From assembly GCA_010356995.1 (NCBI GenBank), contig ML996696.1, positions 870,364 through 934,363 on the forward strand: a stretch of DNA of 64,000 bases, given 5' to 3'. The position numbers and the translations under genes are program-made. Positions 43,920 through 56,072 of the stretch are shown here, one piece after another. Source of the DNA: Trichodelitschia bisporula (taxonomy: Eukaryota; Ascomycota; Dothideomycetes; Phaeotrichales; Phaeotrichaceae). Under the pieces are notes generated by a model. The model was not told the DNA's origin. It saw only the letters and a program-made list of their open reading frames with translations, and ran no database searches. The stretch's first letter is position 1, and every line of letters starts with the position of its first letter.

Positions 43920-46268
43920 TCATGACCTCCGCTCCTTCTGCGGCCCAAAATTCGCTTCTGTCGGCTTGTCCTTCCGTGGCTTGACAGAGAACTCCGAAAG
44001 CAGCGCAAGATGGTCGCTCGGGAAGTGGTAATTAGGGAATCCAGGCACCCGCTGCAGGTACTCTCCGTCCACCTCGCCCAGCAATCCCCGCACTTGCAAC
44101 GTATTGGTCGAGTAGAAGATGTAGTCGAGCACACCGGAGAAGCCCGGCGTGTAGTTGGTGAATTGGAGCTCGTTGATATGGGAGTAGCTCGATTTGAGGG
44201 CGAACGGATGCTTCATGCCGTCTCGAGTGAAGAGGCCGTACTTGAACTCGCCCAGATCCTGGTGGTGGTTCTCGAGCGAGCCTTGCGTGATGAGGTTGTA
44301 GATACCGGATCCAGGCGTCGAGTTGAAATCACCGCAGACGATCATGGGGATCGACGGCGCATCGGTGTAGTCGAGGGAAGGTACCGGTCCCCGCACAACC
44401 TCTTCCGCATCATCTCCATCTTCCTTGTCACCATTGGAATAGCGGAAGAGCACCTTGTCCTTCTCTGGGACCGCAGGCCAATTGGCATACTTTTGCGCGA
44501 TTTTGCTGATCTGTTCCATCATGATAGCCACCTGTACGAGCTTGACGTCCTTGTACGCCTCGTCCCAGAACGTGTGGGTGTTGGACACAATGAGCCGGGA
44601 GCCGGTGAGGCGGTTCTCGAAGAAGGAAACAACGGCAATGTTATCCCTAGTCATGATGCGGTTGAAGACATCGTGTTCTCCCTTCATGTCCGGGCGAGTG
44701 ATGGCAGTGCCAGCAAAATCGATGAGCTGCTTGTCGAGCAAGACGAATCTGAGCTATTAGTAAAACCCCAAAAGAGAGCGCGGGCTACGTACTTGCTGTT
44801 CTTGTAGAACGTGGCACAACCATCGACCCACCGAGCCTGAGACTCGACCATGGTCCGGCTGCGCGTGCGCGGCCAGAAGACGCCCTTGTAGTCGTTGTGC
44901 GCCAACGCCTCGCGCAGAAAGTTGTTGTAGCAGTCTTGGTCAACCTCCTGCAGGCAGATGATGTCGGCATCGTGGGAGCGGAGCTCCTTGAGAATGACCT
45001 CTCTCCGTTGTTCCCACACAAGGGCCGCCGTGGGCGTGTATCCGTACTGGGAAGGTGTAGCTGCCTTGTCGCACAGGATGTTGTAGCTCAAGACCGTGAA
45101 CTTTTCAGCATCTGGCGTTTCTGACTCGTCGACAATGACCCAATCGCGCTCGTTGGGAGGGCCGAAAACTGGATGATATTAGCACCCGCGAGATGGTCCG
45201 TAGCATTGACCTACCTGGTGCATTCTCCCTCAAGTATTTCACGAGCGCGCTCGTACCCTCCTCCTTGATGATGGATAGCAGGTCTTCGTTAAGCGGGTTC
45301 CCAACTATGCCCAGAGTGTTCAGTTGGTAGAGGTTCCCCAACTCGAAGGGAAGGGTCTCGATGTGGTTGTCATAGAGCAGAAGCTCTTTAAGGTTAACCA
45401 GCATGCCGATCTCCGCGGGGAGCTCTGATATGTTGTTGATGGACAGGTTCAGTACGGTCAAGGCCTTCAGTTTCCGGATAATGGGAGGCACTGAGGTGAG
45501 ACGGTTATTGTTCAGGTACAGGTGCGTCAGGAAAGTGTAGTTGAACAGAGTTGGCGCGATGGTCTTGAGGGCCGAGCCGCCCATGTCCAATTCCGACCAG
45601 ACGAGATGGTCATCCGTGCTGACTGCGTGGCCTATCCTGCTGCGTTCCTCCTTTTCGGGCTCCTTGACACCATTCGACCCTGCGATCACATTCTTGGTCA
45701 CTCTCGAAGAATTGCGAGCATGCGGATGGGCTGTAGTCATCTCACGCTCTTGCTGGGCCTGCTGGATCTGCTTCGCCCAGTGCTCCGTCACCGGCTTTGA
45801 CGACTCTATGTACGCGTTCGTCGTCGTCCCGTTTTGAATCTGGGTGGAAGTGAAGTGGGACGCTCCGCTTGTCAGGTTTCCACCAGAGTGATTGTGCTGG
45901 TGGTGACTGTAGTTGGCCGTATGCGTGGCATGCGCCGTGTGCTCCTGCTGATGCTGGTGCTGGTGGGCATGCTGCAGGTGAGTCTGATGCTGGAATGGCT
46001 TCGCCGCCATCTGCACTCTGTACTGATGGTGGCTAGCCCCGTTGAGGATCGCATGCTGGCCTTGCGTATGAGACTGGTTGTACATGTTGTACGCTGGCGA
46101 CTGCGCGCCCGGTGAGCGTGAAGGTGAGGGCGTGTCTGCAGAAAAAGGGTTCCTTCCGGCGGAAGTTGGTGATTGTGGGCGCTGTTGCAAGTGGCGGGTA
46201 TGGTGCGAATATGGTTGAAAGTAGTGTTGACCGGCTCCTTGTTGGAACCGGTAGTGACCATCGGCCAT
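43920..46268 (-). CDS. CCR4: CCR4-NOT deadenylase Ccr4
   Basis: Three exons, 46268-45215, 45168-44793 and 44748-43920, give 752 aa. This is the 3'-5' poly(A) exoribonuclease of the CCR4-NOT complex in mRNA decay. The N-terminal about 200 residues are Gln/His/Ser-rich and disordered. Leucine-rich repeats follow (LTHLYLNNNRLTSVPPIIRK, LTVLNLSINNISELPAEIG, LKELLLYDNHIETLPFELG), which bind Caf1. The endonuclease/exonuclease/phosphatase domain has FTVLSYNILCDKAA, DIICLQEVDQDCYNNF (metal-binding Glu), MIVCGDFNSTPGSGIY and FPSDHLALLSEF (catalytic Asp-His). The introns are 46 and 44 nt and restore NAPVFGPPNERDW and KNSKFVLLDK. Length and layout match other filamentous-fungal Ccr4 proteins. Confidence 0.96.
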
Positions 46269-48606
46269 CTAATACGACTGCAAAGGGAACGTTTGAGCCG
46301 GGTTTTTGACTGGTAGGCCAGGAAGCGCGAATCTAAGAGATAATGTCTAGGTAGTGGGGAACGTTCGAATCCGAAGTCTTCTCCGCCGCAACATGGATGT
46401 ATTGCCAGCCGTCCGTGTTTTGGGTCCTGAAGACTGGCCGCAAACCCGCGCGTGCTCCGGACGAGGCTAGCAATGCGCCCCCACTGTTGAATATCTGCCA
46501 ACCGGACTCGACGGGAACAAGACAGAGGCGCGTGGTGTTTATCCGGCAGCTTGTGGGTACGAGATGGTTTGAGATGCGATTCGAGATAGCGCGGGGACGT
46601 GGACGGAAGCGTTTGCGTGCGACGAACGACGGAATTCTCGCGCTCAAAAGGAAGCGATCCGGTTGGTCTGGCAATAAAGAAGGAAAGAATAACTAGAGAG
46701 AATGAAGCGTCAGCTATGCTCGTAGGCATTCTTCCAAGTGGTGGGCAGAGAAGGGCTTTTAACCGTGCTAAATGCGCCACGGCGGACAGTCAAGAGGTAT
46801 CTACGGCCACGCGCAAAAGCGAAGAGCGTAGCAGGCAACACTCTCGATAGAGAGTGAAGGAGTACCAGAGATACGGGCGGTAGGAACAGACTGATGGCCC
46901 TGGGATGGGAAGGTGTAGTGGGGAGCAAGAGAGAACAACGTACAATTGACGCGGGGGCGAGAGTCGATTCTCGGGACCGCAAGGAGTTTGTGGTTTGGAT
47001 ACCGGGCGGCGAGAGTTGGCGTGTTGGTAGGGACGAGGATAGGTGTTCGATGAGGGCTTCTAGGAGTCGAGAACCGGACATTCAACGACGTTGCGGCGTT
47101 TGCATGAAGAGCGAGAGAGGGAGGGTTGCTTGGAGTTCACGTGATCCTTTTCCCAGAGATCTGGAGTCCACGACGAAACCTGCCAAGCCGTCCAAGGATC
47201 TCTGCTGTGACGCGCGACTTGGGCAGCACGACAACAACCTCGAAGACTCTTTGTTTGTAGATCTGGTCCATTCACCAGGTGCACTTGAATTGATTGCGCT
47301 TGGTTGTTGACATTCGTTTGCCCTCTTCACTGTATCTTTTGCTACTTCCCTTGCTGGCAGAAACCCAGCAGTGTGTCTGTTCTCCTGTCTTCAGCGTCAG
47401 GTGTTTCGCTGTCCTACTACGTATTCAAAGACTACGGACTAGAACTAGTGACGTTGCAGGTCTAGTTTTAGTCCATGATCCATGACTTGGGAGCACAAGA
47501 CACAGCTGCCATCAGACGTTCCATTCACATCACGACGATGTAAATCACTGCGAGCGAATGCGGTGACACTCGATTAATTCCCGTCCAGACCGCTGTTCTT
47601 GCTTGAGATCCAACAAAGCTGCGTACATGATATCAAGGGCCAAGTAGAGGGAAGTTCCATTCGATTCCAGCCCCATTCTGTCTCGTTCTCCGACACACAG
47701 CTACGGATGTACATAATCCCATGTCTCCCATCCACTACCCGTACTGGTCATTCCCAACCTCTCGAAAACTGACTCCAGCTTTGATCGGAACAATTATGAT
47801 CCGGAGGGGTAGGCCTCCATGAAGTGGGGGGTTGTCCAAAGCTTAGGATTGAAGGAGCCGGGAAGGCGAGGACCTTCACCTGCCAGATATCGCCGAACGA
47901 TGCGTTGTGACCGACCAACATCACTGCTGACACTCAAAGCATGCCATAGGGCATCTTTGGACACCAATGGCAGCTTCAAACCGTCTTAACAAGTCCATTA
48001 TACAACCAGGAATTAGATATCAAAACTCACAACCCCTGCCCAGCAGGCATCCAGCTTCCCTTTACAGAGAGAGGGTGGATAAAATTGTCCCAAGGCTTCG
48101 GGGACGGCCTGGCCCATCATCAGAAAATAGATATCTACTGTGGATGGAAGCAGCTGTAAACAGTTCCTGGATTCTGGTCCCTCGGCTGGTTTTGTTGTGT
48201 CATTCTTTCAGATGCGAAGCGGATGAACGGGCAGGATCCCCCTTGACAGCCTCACGCCATGGCCAGCGGGGTTCAGGGGACGTGCGGCGGAGAGTTGTCA
48301 ACACCTAACTTGCCCTCCCCTGAAGGCCTCCCCCGCGGTAGTAATCCCCCAGTAAGCGGGGTTTTAATCAAGCCGTCGACCATCCATGATCATAATAGCG
48401 AGGCCTTAAGACCGCTCGCGATGCTTGCCCGCGGTCCTGAGCGTCATCCGCGATGTTCAAACATCCAACCTCTGCTACTCGTTATCCGTTCCCAAACAGC
48501 CGGTTTTGCGTGGCTCAGCGCCTGAAACAAGCAAATCCACCGGGGCGCTCATCCAGGCGCTGTCCTAAACAGCGCTAATGACCGGTCCGCCCCTCTGGCA
48601 TGCAGA
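46269..48606. other. Divergent intergenic region CCR4 / methyltransferase
   Basis: About 2.3 kb between two divergent start codons. No supported gene or repeat. Short open frames (46397-46696 plus; 46894-47310 plus; 47967-48308 plus) carry no motif. Confidence 0.4.
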
Positions 48607-49968
48607 ATGCTGCAAATGAGCGATTGGATGGTTTATCGCAACCGCGGGGGTCCAGACACCAGATATTCGAGCCGCTCGCAGTCCATCGACGAGACACGCC
48701 CACCTGTTCATCAATGGACTCATCTGCGGAGTAGCCGCTCGCGCCCCAAATCAACCGACTCTAGCCACCATGTCAGCAGTCTCTCCGCATCCATGGACAT
48801 CGCAAGAGGCAACGCTGCCTCCGTATCGAACTCTTCCACCTCCAGCGTTAACAACACCGACAAGGACGACGCTGTAAACCCGTTGGTGCTCCGCCACGGC
48901 CGCCGCTATCTCCGCGACTTGTCGTACCCGCTCCCGTGCGATCTCCCCGAGCTACACCGGCAGAATCTGCACACGCTACTGGCGACGGAGGTTTTCGGCA
49001 AGGCCCTGTGCTCGCCGTTCGTTAAGAAACGCCCGCCGAAGAATGTGCTCGAGATCGGCTGTGGCACCGGGTTCTGGTCGTCGCTGTGCCACGACTACCT
49101 AACCGATCTCGGCGTCCTCAATGTCTCGTTCACAGGCCTCGACATCGTTCGCCTCGCACCGGATCTCGAGAAACAGGGCATCAACTGGAAGTTCGTGCAG
49201 CACGACATCCGCCGCCTTCCGCTGCCATTCGACGATGAGGAGTTCGACCTGGTACTACTCAAGGACCTGAGTCTCGTCGTGCACTCGGGCGCCGCGACAG
49301 AGCGACTCCTGGACGACGCCATCCGGGTGCTGCGCCATGACGGGGTCGTCGAGATCTGGGAAACAGACCACATCATCCGCTCCTTGCAGCCGTACCCCCC
49401 GACCGCAGCCTCGCTGATCAAGCGGCCAGAGGAGCAAGCCCGTGCGCTCGAGACGGGCACCTTCATCGTATCGCCCGCAACGCCCTTCTCCAAAGCCCAA
49501 AACAAGTACCTGGGCGACTTCAACACGTGGATCCAGGAAGCCTGCGATAGGCGGAAGCTGTCCCCCGTGCCATGCGCCAATGTCCAGCCGATGCTGATCC
49601 AAGAGACGGACTCGCTGTGCGATATCGGGTTCCGCCGCGTCGCGATTCCGTTTGGCGAGATGAAGTGGGAGCGGCACGATCCGAAGCGGCGCAGGGCGGC
49701 AGCGGCGGAGAAGGGGAAAGGGAAGAGCCTGGCTGAGCCTGACGATTCGGTTCTGAGCGAGGAGCAGGCTAGTCTGAGGACGACGGCGCTGCTGGTCGTA
49801 GTGCAGCTGATTGAGAGTCTGGAGCCGGTGCTCAAAGAGGTGAGCAGCAAGAATCAGGAGGAGTGGCAGCGGTGGTGGGCGTGGATGATGGCGGACCTGT
49901 TCGAACAGGGCGGGGCGGAGATGGGGGATTGCTTGGAACTCGGGGCGTATTGGGCGCGGAAAATATGA
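48607..49968 (+). CDS. SAM-dependent methyltransferase, fungal family
   Basis: A single-exon frame of 453 aa. The first about 90 residues are Ser-rich and disordered. Then come LRHGRRYLRDLSYPLPCDLP, the SAM-binding motif I in KNVLEIGCGTGFWSSL, FTGLDIVRLAP with the acidic residue of motif II, FVQHDIRRLPLPFDDEEFDL and the motif IV region VLLKDLSLVV, then VLRHDGVVEIWETDHIIR. This is a class I Rossmann-fold methyltransferase. The arrangement is that of a fungal family related to broad UMTA/LaeA-type enzymes, whose substrates are mostly unknown. The C-terminal half has a basic KRRRAAAAEKGKGK stretch and a helical end. A second ATG at 48616 is possible. No membrane span or signal peptide is seen. 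Confidence 0.85.
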   Translation: MLQMSDWMVYRNRGGPDTRYSSRSQSIDETRPPVHQWTHLRSSRSRPKSTDSSHHVSSLSASMDIARGNAASVSNSSTSSVNNTDKDDAVNPLVLRHGRRYLRDLSYPLPCDLPELHRQNLHTLLATEVFGKALCSPFVKKRPPKNVLEIGCGTGFWSSLCHDYLTDLGVLNVSFTGLDIVRLAPDLEKQGINWKFVQHDIRRLPLPFDDEEFDLVLLKDLSLVVHSGAATERLLDDAIRVLRHDGVVEIWETDHIIRSLQPYPPTAASLIKRPEEQARALETGTFIVSPATPFSKAQNKYLGDFNTWIQEACDRRKLSPVPCANVQPMLIQETDSLCDIGFRRVAIPFGEMKWERHDPKRRRAAAAEKGKGKSLAEPDDSVLSEEQASLRTTALLVVVQLIESLEPVLKEVSSKNQEEWQRWWAWMMADLFEQGGAEMGDCLELGAYWARKI

Positions 49969-50686
49969 GATGGTTCAGAAGGACGGACTGGACTCGGCTG
50001 GGTTCTGGATGTTGGGATTCGGGTTACACGGCGCTCATGAGGATCTTTGTACGACGGTGATGACTCGGGTTTCGTTTGACTGTTAGATCGACGGCTTTTG
50101 GGATCTGGTTCCTTTACTTAGCTCGGGCGAGTGGCTGCCTTGGTAGGCTTGTGATGCTGTGTCGTCGTTTGGCTAGTTGCTAGAGGCTGCTGCCGGACCT
50201 CATCTCACAGTTGCACTTCAATTGATAGAGTTACATCTTGCCATGTCGAAACCGAACCAAGCTACAAGTCCACACCGCCCAGCTTTATCAATGATTCGAA
50301 GACATGATACGTCATCGCGATGTGCCTGCGACTCAGTAGCGTCTCGCGCCCCGCGATCCTCTCACGCCCTCTCTCCCCGCCCTCAACCTCCACGACAGCA
50401 GCCAGCCTCTGAAGCATGCCATTCCCTAACCAAACCGTCATCCCAACGCTCTCACCACCTCACAATTCCATTTTCACTCCGAACTCTCAATTGCTCAATC
50501 ACAAACCCCTCCATTCCCCCACCAGCCTCGCCAAGCACCGAGATCGCCCACGCAGCACGCTAACCACATCTCAACGCCCTCCGCTTACCTGCTCTCCGCG
50601 CTCGCTCACCTCGGCATCTGCGCATGATGTACTACTCTTTATAGTCCAGCACCCACCTTACGCGCTCGCACTGAAACACAACGGCA
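49969..50686. other. Intergenic region methyltransferase / thioesterase
   Basis: About 0.7 kb between two tandem plus-strand genes. Nothing recognised. The plus-strand frames here do not resemble coding sequence. Confidence 0.4.
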
Positions 50687-51771
50687 ATGCGTCTCCTCCT
50701 GCGCGTCCCGCGCGCCCTCAACCCGCGTACCGTCACCCCGCGCAGCGCCCTCACGCCCCCCGCCCTCGCCTCGCACTCCCGCACATACGCCTCAAAACAA
50801 CCCCCCATCGACCCCTCCGCCGTCGCCTCCGCAGCAGCAGCCCTAAACCCGCGCTGGCTCTCCGATCTCAAAGCCCGAATCGGGAAATGCATAACCTTCG
50901 GCCTTCACCAGGAACAAGTAACCGAAGCGGGTGCTATCTGCGCAGTGCTAGGCCAGGAATGGAGGGAACTAGTCGCGGGCGCAGAGGGCTATCTGACAGA
51001 CCCAGGGCGACGGGGACTGTGGGGGCATGCGGTGGTTTGGGGGGATCAGGTACGTCTTCCGTGCGAGGGTGGGAGTAGGGACAGGGGCTAATGAGGGGGA
51101 TAGGATTCGATGGTGAGTTTGCTGTCGCCCGGTTGTGTGGGGGGGGGGGCTGATGGGTGAAGGGTGAGTGGGTTGGATATTGGTGGTAAGGGGGAGGCTG
51201 ATGGGTCAGGCCATGTGAACAACGTAACCTACAACCGATACGCCGAGTCCGCGCGCATAAACTGGGCGTCCAACTACGCGAAGCATCTCGACCCGACGCA
51301 CGCGAGTCACTGGGCGAATCTGTGGACGCCCTCGGGGCAGGGTCTGATACTCAAAAGCATTACTACGGACTTTAAATTCGTGGGCCACCTCCTGCTCTCT
51401 CCTACACCCGCTGACCCCCGCAGCCCTTAACGTATCCGGACCGCATAACGGTGCTACACAAGCTCCGCGCCCAGCCCAAACCGCACTCCTCCGCCTTCAC
51501 CCTCTCCTGCATCGTCCTGAGCGAGAAGCACCAGCGGCTCGCGGCGCGGTGCGAGGAGGTCATTGTTCTGTATGACTATGTCAAGGGGCGCAAGAGCGGG
51601 ATGCCGGATTTCATGCTAAGCGCGTTCGAGACGACGTGGGATCTGCAGGAGAAGAGAAGGGAGGAGGTTTTGGAGAGGGTGCGGGGGTTGACGGAGAGGG
51701 TGAGGGAGTTGGAGAGGGGGAGTTGGGATCGGGAGGGTGCGGTTGAGGATATGGGAAGTGCGAAGGGGTAG
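50687..51771 (+). CDS. Hotdog-fold thioesterase-like protein, probably mitochondrial
   Basis: Four exons: 50687-51049, a 9-nt exon 51104-51112, then 51191 (or 51210) to 51379, and 51424-51771. About 302 aa if the in-phase acceptor is used. The start is rich in Arg, Ser and Thr without acidic residues (MRLLLRVPRALNPRT), like a mitochondrial presequence. The 4HBT-like core is VVWGDQ-DSM ... GHVNNVTYNRYAESARINWA, where the Asp and the HVNN are the family's active-site region. FKFPLTYPDRITVLHKL, ARCEEVIVLYDYVKG and a charged coiled-coil end follow. The expected DSMGHVNN cannot be formed by ordinary splicing: the acceptor giving it is one base out of phase, and the in-phase one adds six residues (GEADGS). 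Substrate unknown; acyl-CoA thioesters are likely for the fold. Confidence 0.75.
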
Positions 51772-52122
51772 ATGGTGACGGTAAACAGCTAGACGCCGAT
51801 GACGGTGAACAGATGCCATTGCGGATTCCCTCCCGCGCCCACATGCTCGATATGGAGCCTAGGAAATAGGCCGGAGCCGCGCCGTGTCGCCTTCCCTCTT
51901 CGGGGCATGCGTGGATGGTGTACAAGCAGAAATTCAAGAGCAGAAACAAAGGAATAGCAGAAAACGCCAGAGGTATCTCGCCCGAGCAACAGAGCAGCAC
52001 AGCAACAAGAGAAACAAACAGAATTCAAACCGGCACCAGCATCCAGTACTCGCTCACAGCCATACCTGTCCATTCTCGCGTCTGTCCCTTGTCCCGCTTT
52101 TCATATGCCTCAGCACATCCGT
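51772..52122. other. Convergent intergenic region thioesterase / Ras-like gene
   Basis: About 350 bp between two 3' ends. Nothing recognised. Confidence 0.4.
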
Positions 52123-52947
52123 CTACCAGCACTTAAGCTTATCCCAGAACCCCCCGTCCCTCTCCTCCTCACTCCGCCCCTTCTCCCCATCCCCACCCTT
52201 CCTCGACTTCTCCGTCGCCACATCCAGCGCCGGCGTACGATGACTCGGCAACGCACCAGCACCGCCCTGGGCCCTCGCCTCAACCACACGTCGCACGAGC
52301 ACTGCCCCAGATTAGCCTTCACCCACCCCAACGCAGAAGATCACCTACAAGCAAACGTCTCCTCCACATTAACCATCTCCCGCGCACTCGTCTCCATAAA
52401 CCCACACCCCCTCTTCCGCGCCCACTCCAATCCCTGCTGACTCCTCACCTGCCTCATCCCCTGCAAATCACACTTATTCCCCGCCACAATCTTCACCGGC
52501 GGCACGGCGCCCACATCCACCCTCCTCTCCGACTCCATCTCAATCAAGGAGTGGAAATGTTCCAATGCGTCTAGCGACGCGGTGTTCGTGATGTCGTACA
52601 CGAGGAGGAAGGCATCGGAGTGCAGGTTCGAGGCCGCCCAGAGACCGCGGTATTCTTCCTGCCCCGCCGTGTCGGTGAGCATCAGGAGGTAGGTTGCGCC
52701 GTCGATGGTGCGGGTTACGGAGTAGGAGTCTTCGATTGTGGGGTCGTATCTGGCCGGTTAGGAGGTTCTGAGGGATAGAGGAGAAGGAATGAAAACGCAC
52801 TCTTCGGTCCATTGCGAGCGCACGAGGCGCAGCGTGATAGAGGATTTTCCTGACGCGTTGTTAGGACTGTGCTTCTGCGAAGGGGGCAAACGTACCACAT
52901 CCGCCGTCACCGCATACTGTGATGGAGATTCGGTTGTTCTCGTCCAT
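52123..52947 (-). CDS. Ras-family small GTPase, fungal subgroup, without CaaX box
   Basis: Four exons, 52947-52896, 52849-52801, 52749-52349 and 52301-52123, give 226 aa. All five G motifs are present: GDGGCGKSS (P-loop), YDPTIEDSY (switch I, as in Ras), LTDTAGQEEYRGLW, GNKCDL and ETSARE. The start MDENNRISITVCGDGG and IDGATYLLMLTDTAGQEEYR resemble a third fungal Ras-like type distinct from RasA and RasB. The C-terminus is charged and ends KLKCW, so the usual prenylated CaaX box is missing. Exon 1 is 52 nt and exon 2 only 49 nt. It most likely acts as a nucleotide-dependent switch in signalling. Membrane attachment, if any, must use another route. The subgroup call is from memory. Confidence 0.88.
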
Positions 52948-55900
52948 GGCTGCGAGGTCCTGTCCTGTGATGCCGATTGTGTAGATTCAATGGCGAAGGT
53001 TTTCCCCGCGATTCGGCTCTGCGCGTCAAGTCCGTATGCAGTTCCTCGTCGCCGTTGCCGCGAGCACTCGCACCGCTCGCCCGCGCGCTACGCGTCTGTA
53101 TGTACAAAGCGCACGGTCTCGGACCAGGGGGCAAAAGGTGAAGCAGCTAGTAGTAAGCGGCGGGAGCACGGGTCGGGGTGTTGTACTATCGGAAGATCAC
53201 CAACGTTGCGAATTCGGATCGAAGGTAGAAGACGCGTTTGCGGACGGGTAAACGGTTGGAAACGCGGTGCAATGGGCGATTGGGAAGTGTGTTTGGGATG
53301 TTTGGGAGTGTTTGCGGAGGGGTAAACGGGAGAAGGGGCCAGAATGCGGCCCTTTTCCACGTTGGCGTTTGGCGGTCGCGGGCGGAGGAGGCGCGGGCGG
53401 AGGAGGCGCGGGGGGAGGGCGGGCGGTTCAGGGGCTTTCGTCTATCGCGGGACGGGATAAGGGAGGGTCGACGGGAATTGAAGCACTTCTGGACAGTGGT
53501 GAATATCAAACGCAGCAATTCAATTGCAAAGCAGAAAGGGAAGAAAGGCAAGTAGTGAAGATAAAAGAGCTCGCGTCGCCGCTTAGTTCTAGGGAGGCGA
53601 GTATCTTGCCCCGTTCCGGCCTCGCCCCGCGGTGCTTTCGGCCATGCGCGCGGGCGGCCGTTTCGGCGGCTTGTACGGTAATCGCGTGAAGGGCAGGGTG
53701 AAATGCTCCGTGAGGGGAGGCGATTGGACGATGCCACGGATGCCAATTCCCAATTCCCAATCGCGGTTCACGCCCATCTCCAACACTCAGCTACCGGCTC
53801 CTTACACGAACTCCATCTCGGCCTCAAACTGCGAGCAAACTTCGTCATCACACAAAGGCAAGGCTTCTCCCATGATTAAGGAGCGACGATCCCGGCTCCA
53901 TCAACGCCCCGCGCGGCCGCCATGCGCCCCGCCCGCTTGCTGTCAACCTGTCATCGCAGAGCGCGAGTGGTCGATAAAGCAACTGGTGCACGGCCTATCA
54001 GTCCACGAGCATCGCCTGTGGCGGAAGAGAGAGAGAAAGGCTACACTACAGTAAGAGCGTAAGAACGACCATCTTCCCGAAAGTCTTCCAGTTCGCATTC
54101 GCGGATCCTCGGCCCGCCCTGCAACGGGCTGCCCGCATGTCTCCGGAGTATTTGCTCCATTCACTGGCCTTGCATCGCCGCCATGCCGTTCAGCCTTGTC
54201 CATGGGAGGCGTGCGCGATAGCAGGGGAGGATGCTGGCGTTAATGAGGAGGTAAGCGCGCATGGCGCGCTAAGCCTTTATCCGCAAGCGCGCGCGCAAGG
54301 CTGTGTAAATCTCCACGGTCGGAGAACCGCAGGACCGGGCCCTAAGGATAGCGGCGCGGGGGAGCCGACTTCGCGGGTTGCAACAATGAACACCTTCCAG
54401 ATACAACGTAGATCAAGTAGACATCAAGCCTTTTCTACTTGCTGGGTTCCTTTAGACGAGAGCAGAATCGTCAATGACTGAAACCGCGCGCAGCCTCACA
54501 CCCAATGCGGAACATCACCTCGCGCCGAACACGCCGAACAGCGGTTCGCCCGAAACACCGCACCACCATCTCGCCATGATATCAAGCAGCCTCCCGCCGC
54601 GGGCCTTGAGCATTACAACACGATCTTAATCTCCCCTCCCCATACCCATACCTACAGCACGTACCCGTATCCCGTACCAAACTCGCAACCATTCCTCATC
54701 CCTCGTCCTCTACCAATCCACGATGCCGCCAACCCCTCCATCCCACCACACCTGTCCGCCTCGTAAGCGACCCGAACCCCCAAGCCGAGCAAACTGCACC
54801 CTCATCCTCCCGACCAACCCATCCAATCCCCTCCCATTCCACCCTTCCAGACCAATCCTTACCTCGTCCCTCCCCCTCCCGCCCATCTTGACTCCCGATC
54901 TCCACAACCCGGGCAGGGATGCCACGCTCCCGCGATCGACACGTCCATCGGAGGTCAGTGCGCTTCTTCGATGCAGACTGCAACGGCGATGCGCACATCC
55001 AACACCCGGAACCTGCCCCGCCCAGTCAATCCATAAAACCCCCCGCCGCGTAAACTCCCAGCGAGCAGTCCGAGCACTCCGGGCGGTTGATTGGTCTCGA
55101 TCGCTGGAGGGCCCGCGTCTAGAACTAAGTTTTATATCTTGGGCCCAGAGATCGGGGATTGCGGACATGTGACGTGGAAGGTGAAAGACTGGGGACATGT
55201 GATATATGCTACTTCTCGCTCCCCCGGACCTATGTTGATGCTCAAGGCTTCAAGCCCCGTCAATGCGGACGGTGGTATACATATTCGCACTTAACACGGT
55301 ACCATATCGACATCAGTCTAGGCCACGAAAAAACCTCCCTCAAACACCCACCACCAACACCACGTCCAACCACATCATCATCATCATCATCATCATCAAC
55401 CCCTTCCGCAATCACAAATGCACCCTCCCGCCGCCCTCACCCGTCCAAACACCGCACCACAATAGCACCCACCCGCCCTCCCTCCCACAGATCCATCGAT
55501 CTCAACCCGCCACCCTTCCGCAGAATACACAGCGAGACATGCCGTACTTCGTACACCGCAACGAAAGTAACCAGGCACACGCCGGCGCCGCCCATATCTG
55601 CAGGAAAAGAGACCCAGGCCGCGTGTTGTGCGGAAGCAAACGCCGGTTCCTGAAATCCCCTACCACCATCTTTTCCCCTCCAAGCGAGAAGAAGAAAAAT
55701 GTCCCATCTCTTTCCCGTCTCTTCACAGGCCGTACGATATATGATACCCCATTTGAAGCCTCAAAGAATCATATGTCCCTCCCAAATTCATTAACATCAA
55801 CTGACATGTCAAAAGGAAAGGAACCACAACATCGAGACCCTCGAACCCAAAGAAAACCTAAACCCATTCTATGCCGTGTCGGGGTATCCGTGTTGCAAAA

Positions 55901-56072
55901 AATGGATGGAACAAGAGCAGGGAGGCCAGACAATCCGGAGAGAGAGCAGCGTCAAAAGCCGTGACCAGAAGACCAAAAACCATACCCGGGGCACGGACGC
56001 CGAAATCGAAACCCATAGCAATGATCAGGAAACCGCAGCCCGAACACTTCACGAAAGGGCCCGTTAGCGCAA
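52948..56072. other. Intergenic region Ras-like gene to WC-1 3' end
   Basis: About 3.1 kb with no supported gene. It holds a (CAT)8 microsatellite at 55373-55396 and GC-rich stretches. Open frames such as 53186-53746 (minus), 54710-55198 (minus) and 55263-55964 (plus) show no family motif. Confidence 0.4.
55373..55396. repeat. (CAT)8 microsatellite
   Basis: Eight perfect CAT units in an intergenic region. No function is evident. Confidence 0.85.

Noticed and set aside
46360-46385. GTTCGAATCC-like string, as in a tRNA T arm
   Set aside because: No acceptor or anticodon stems can be formed around it.
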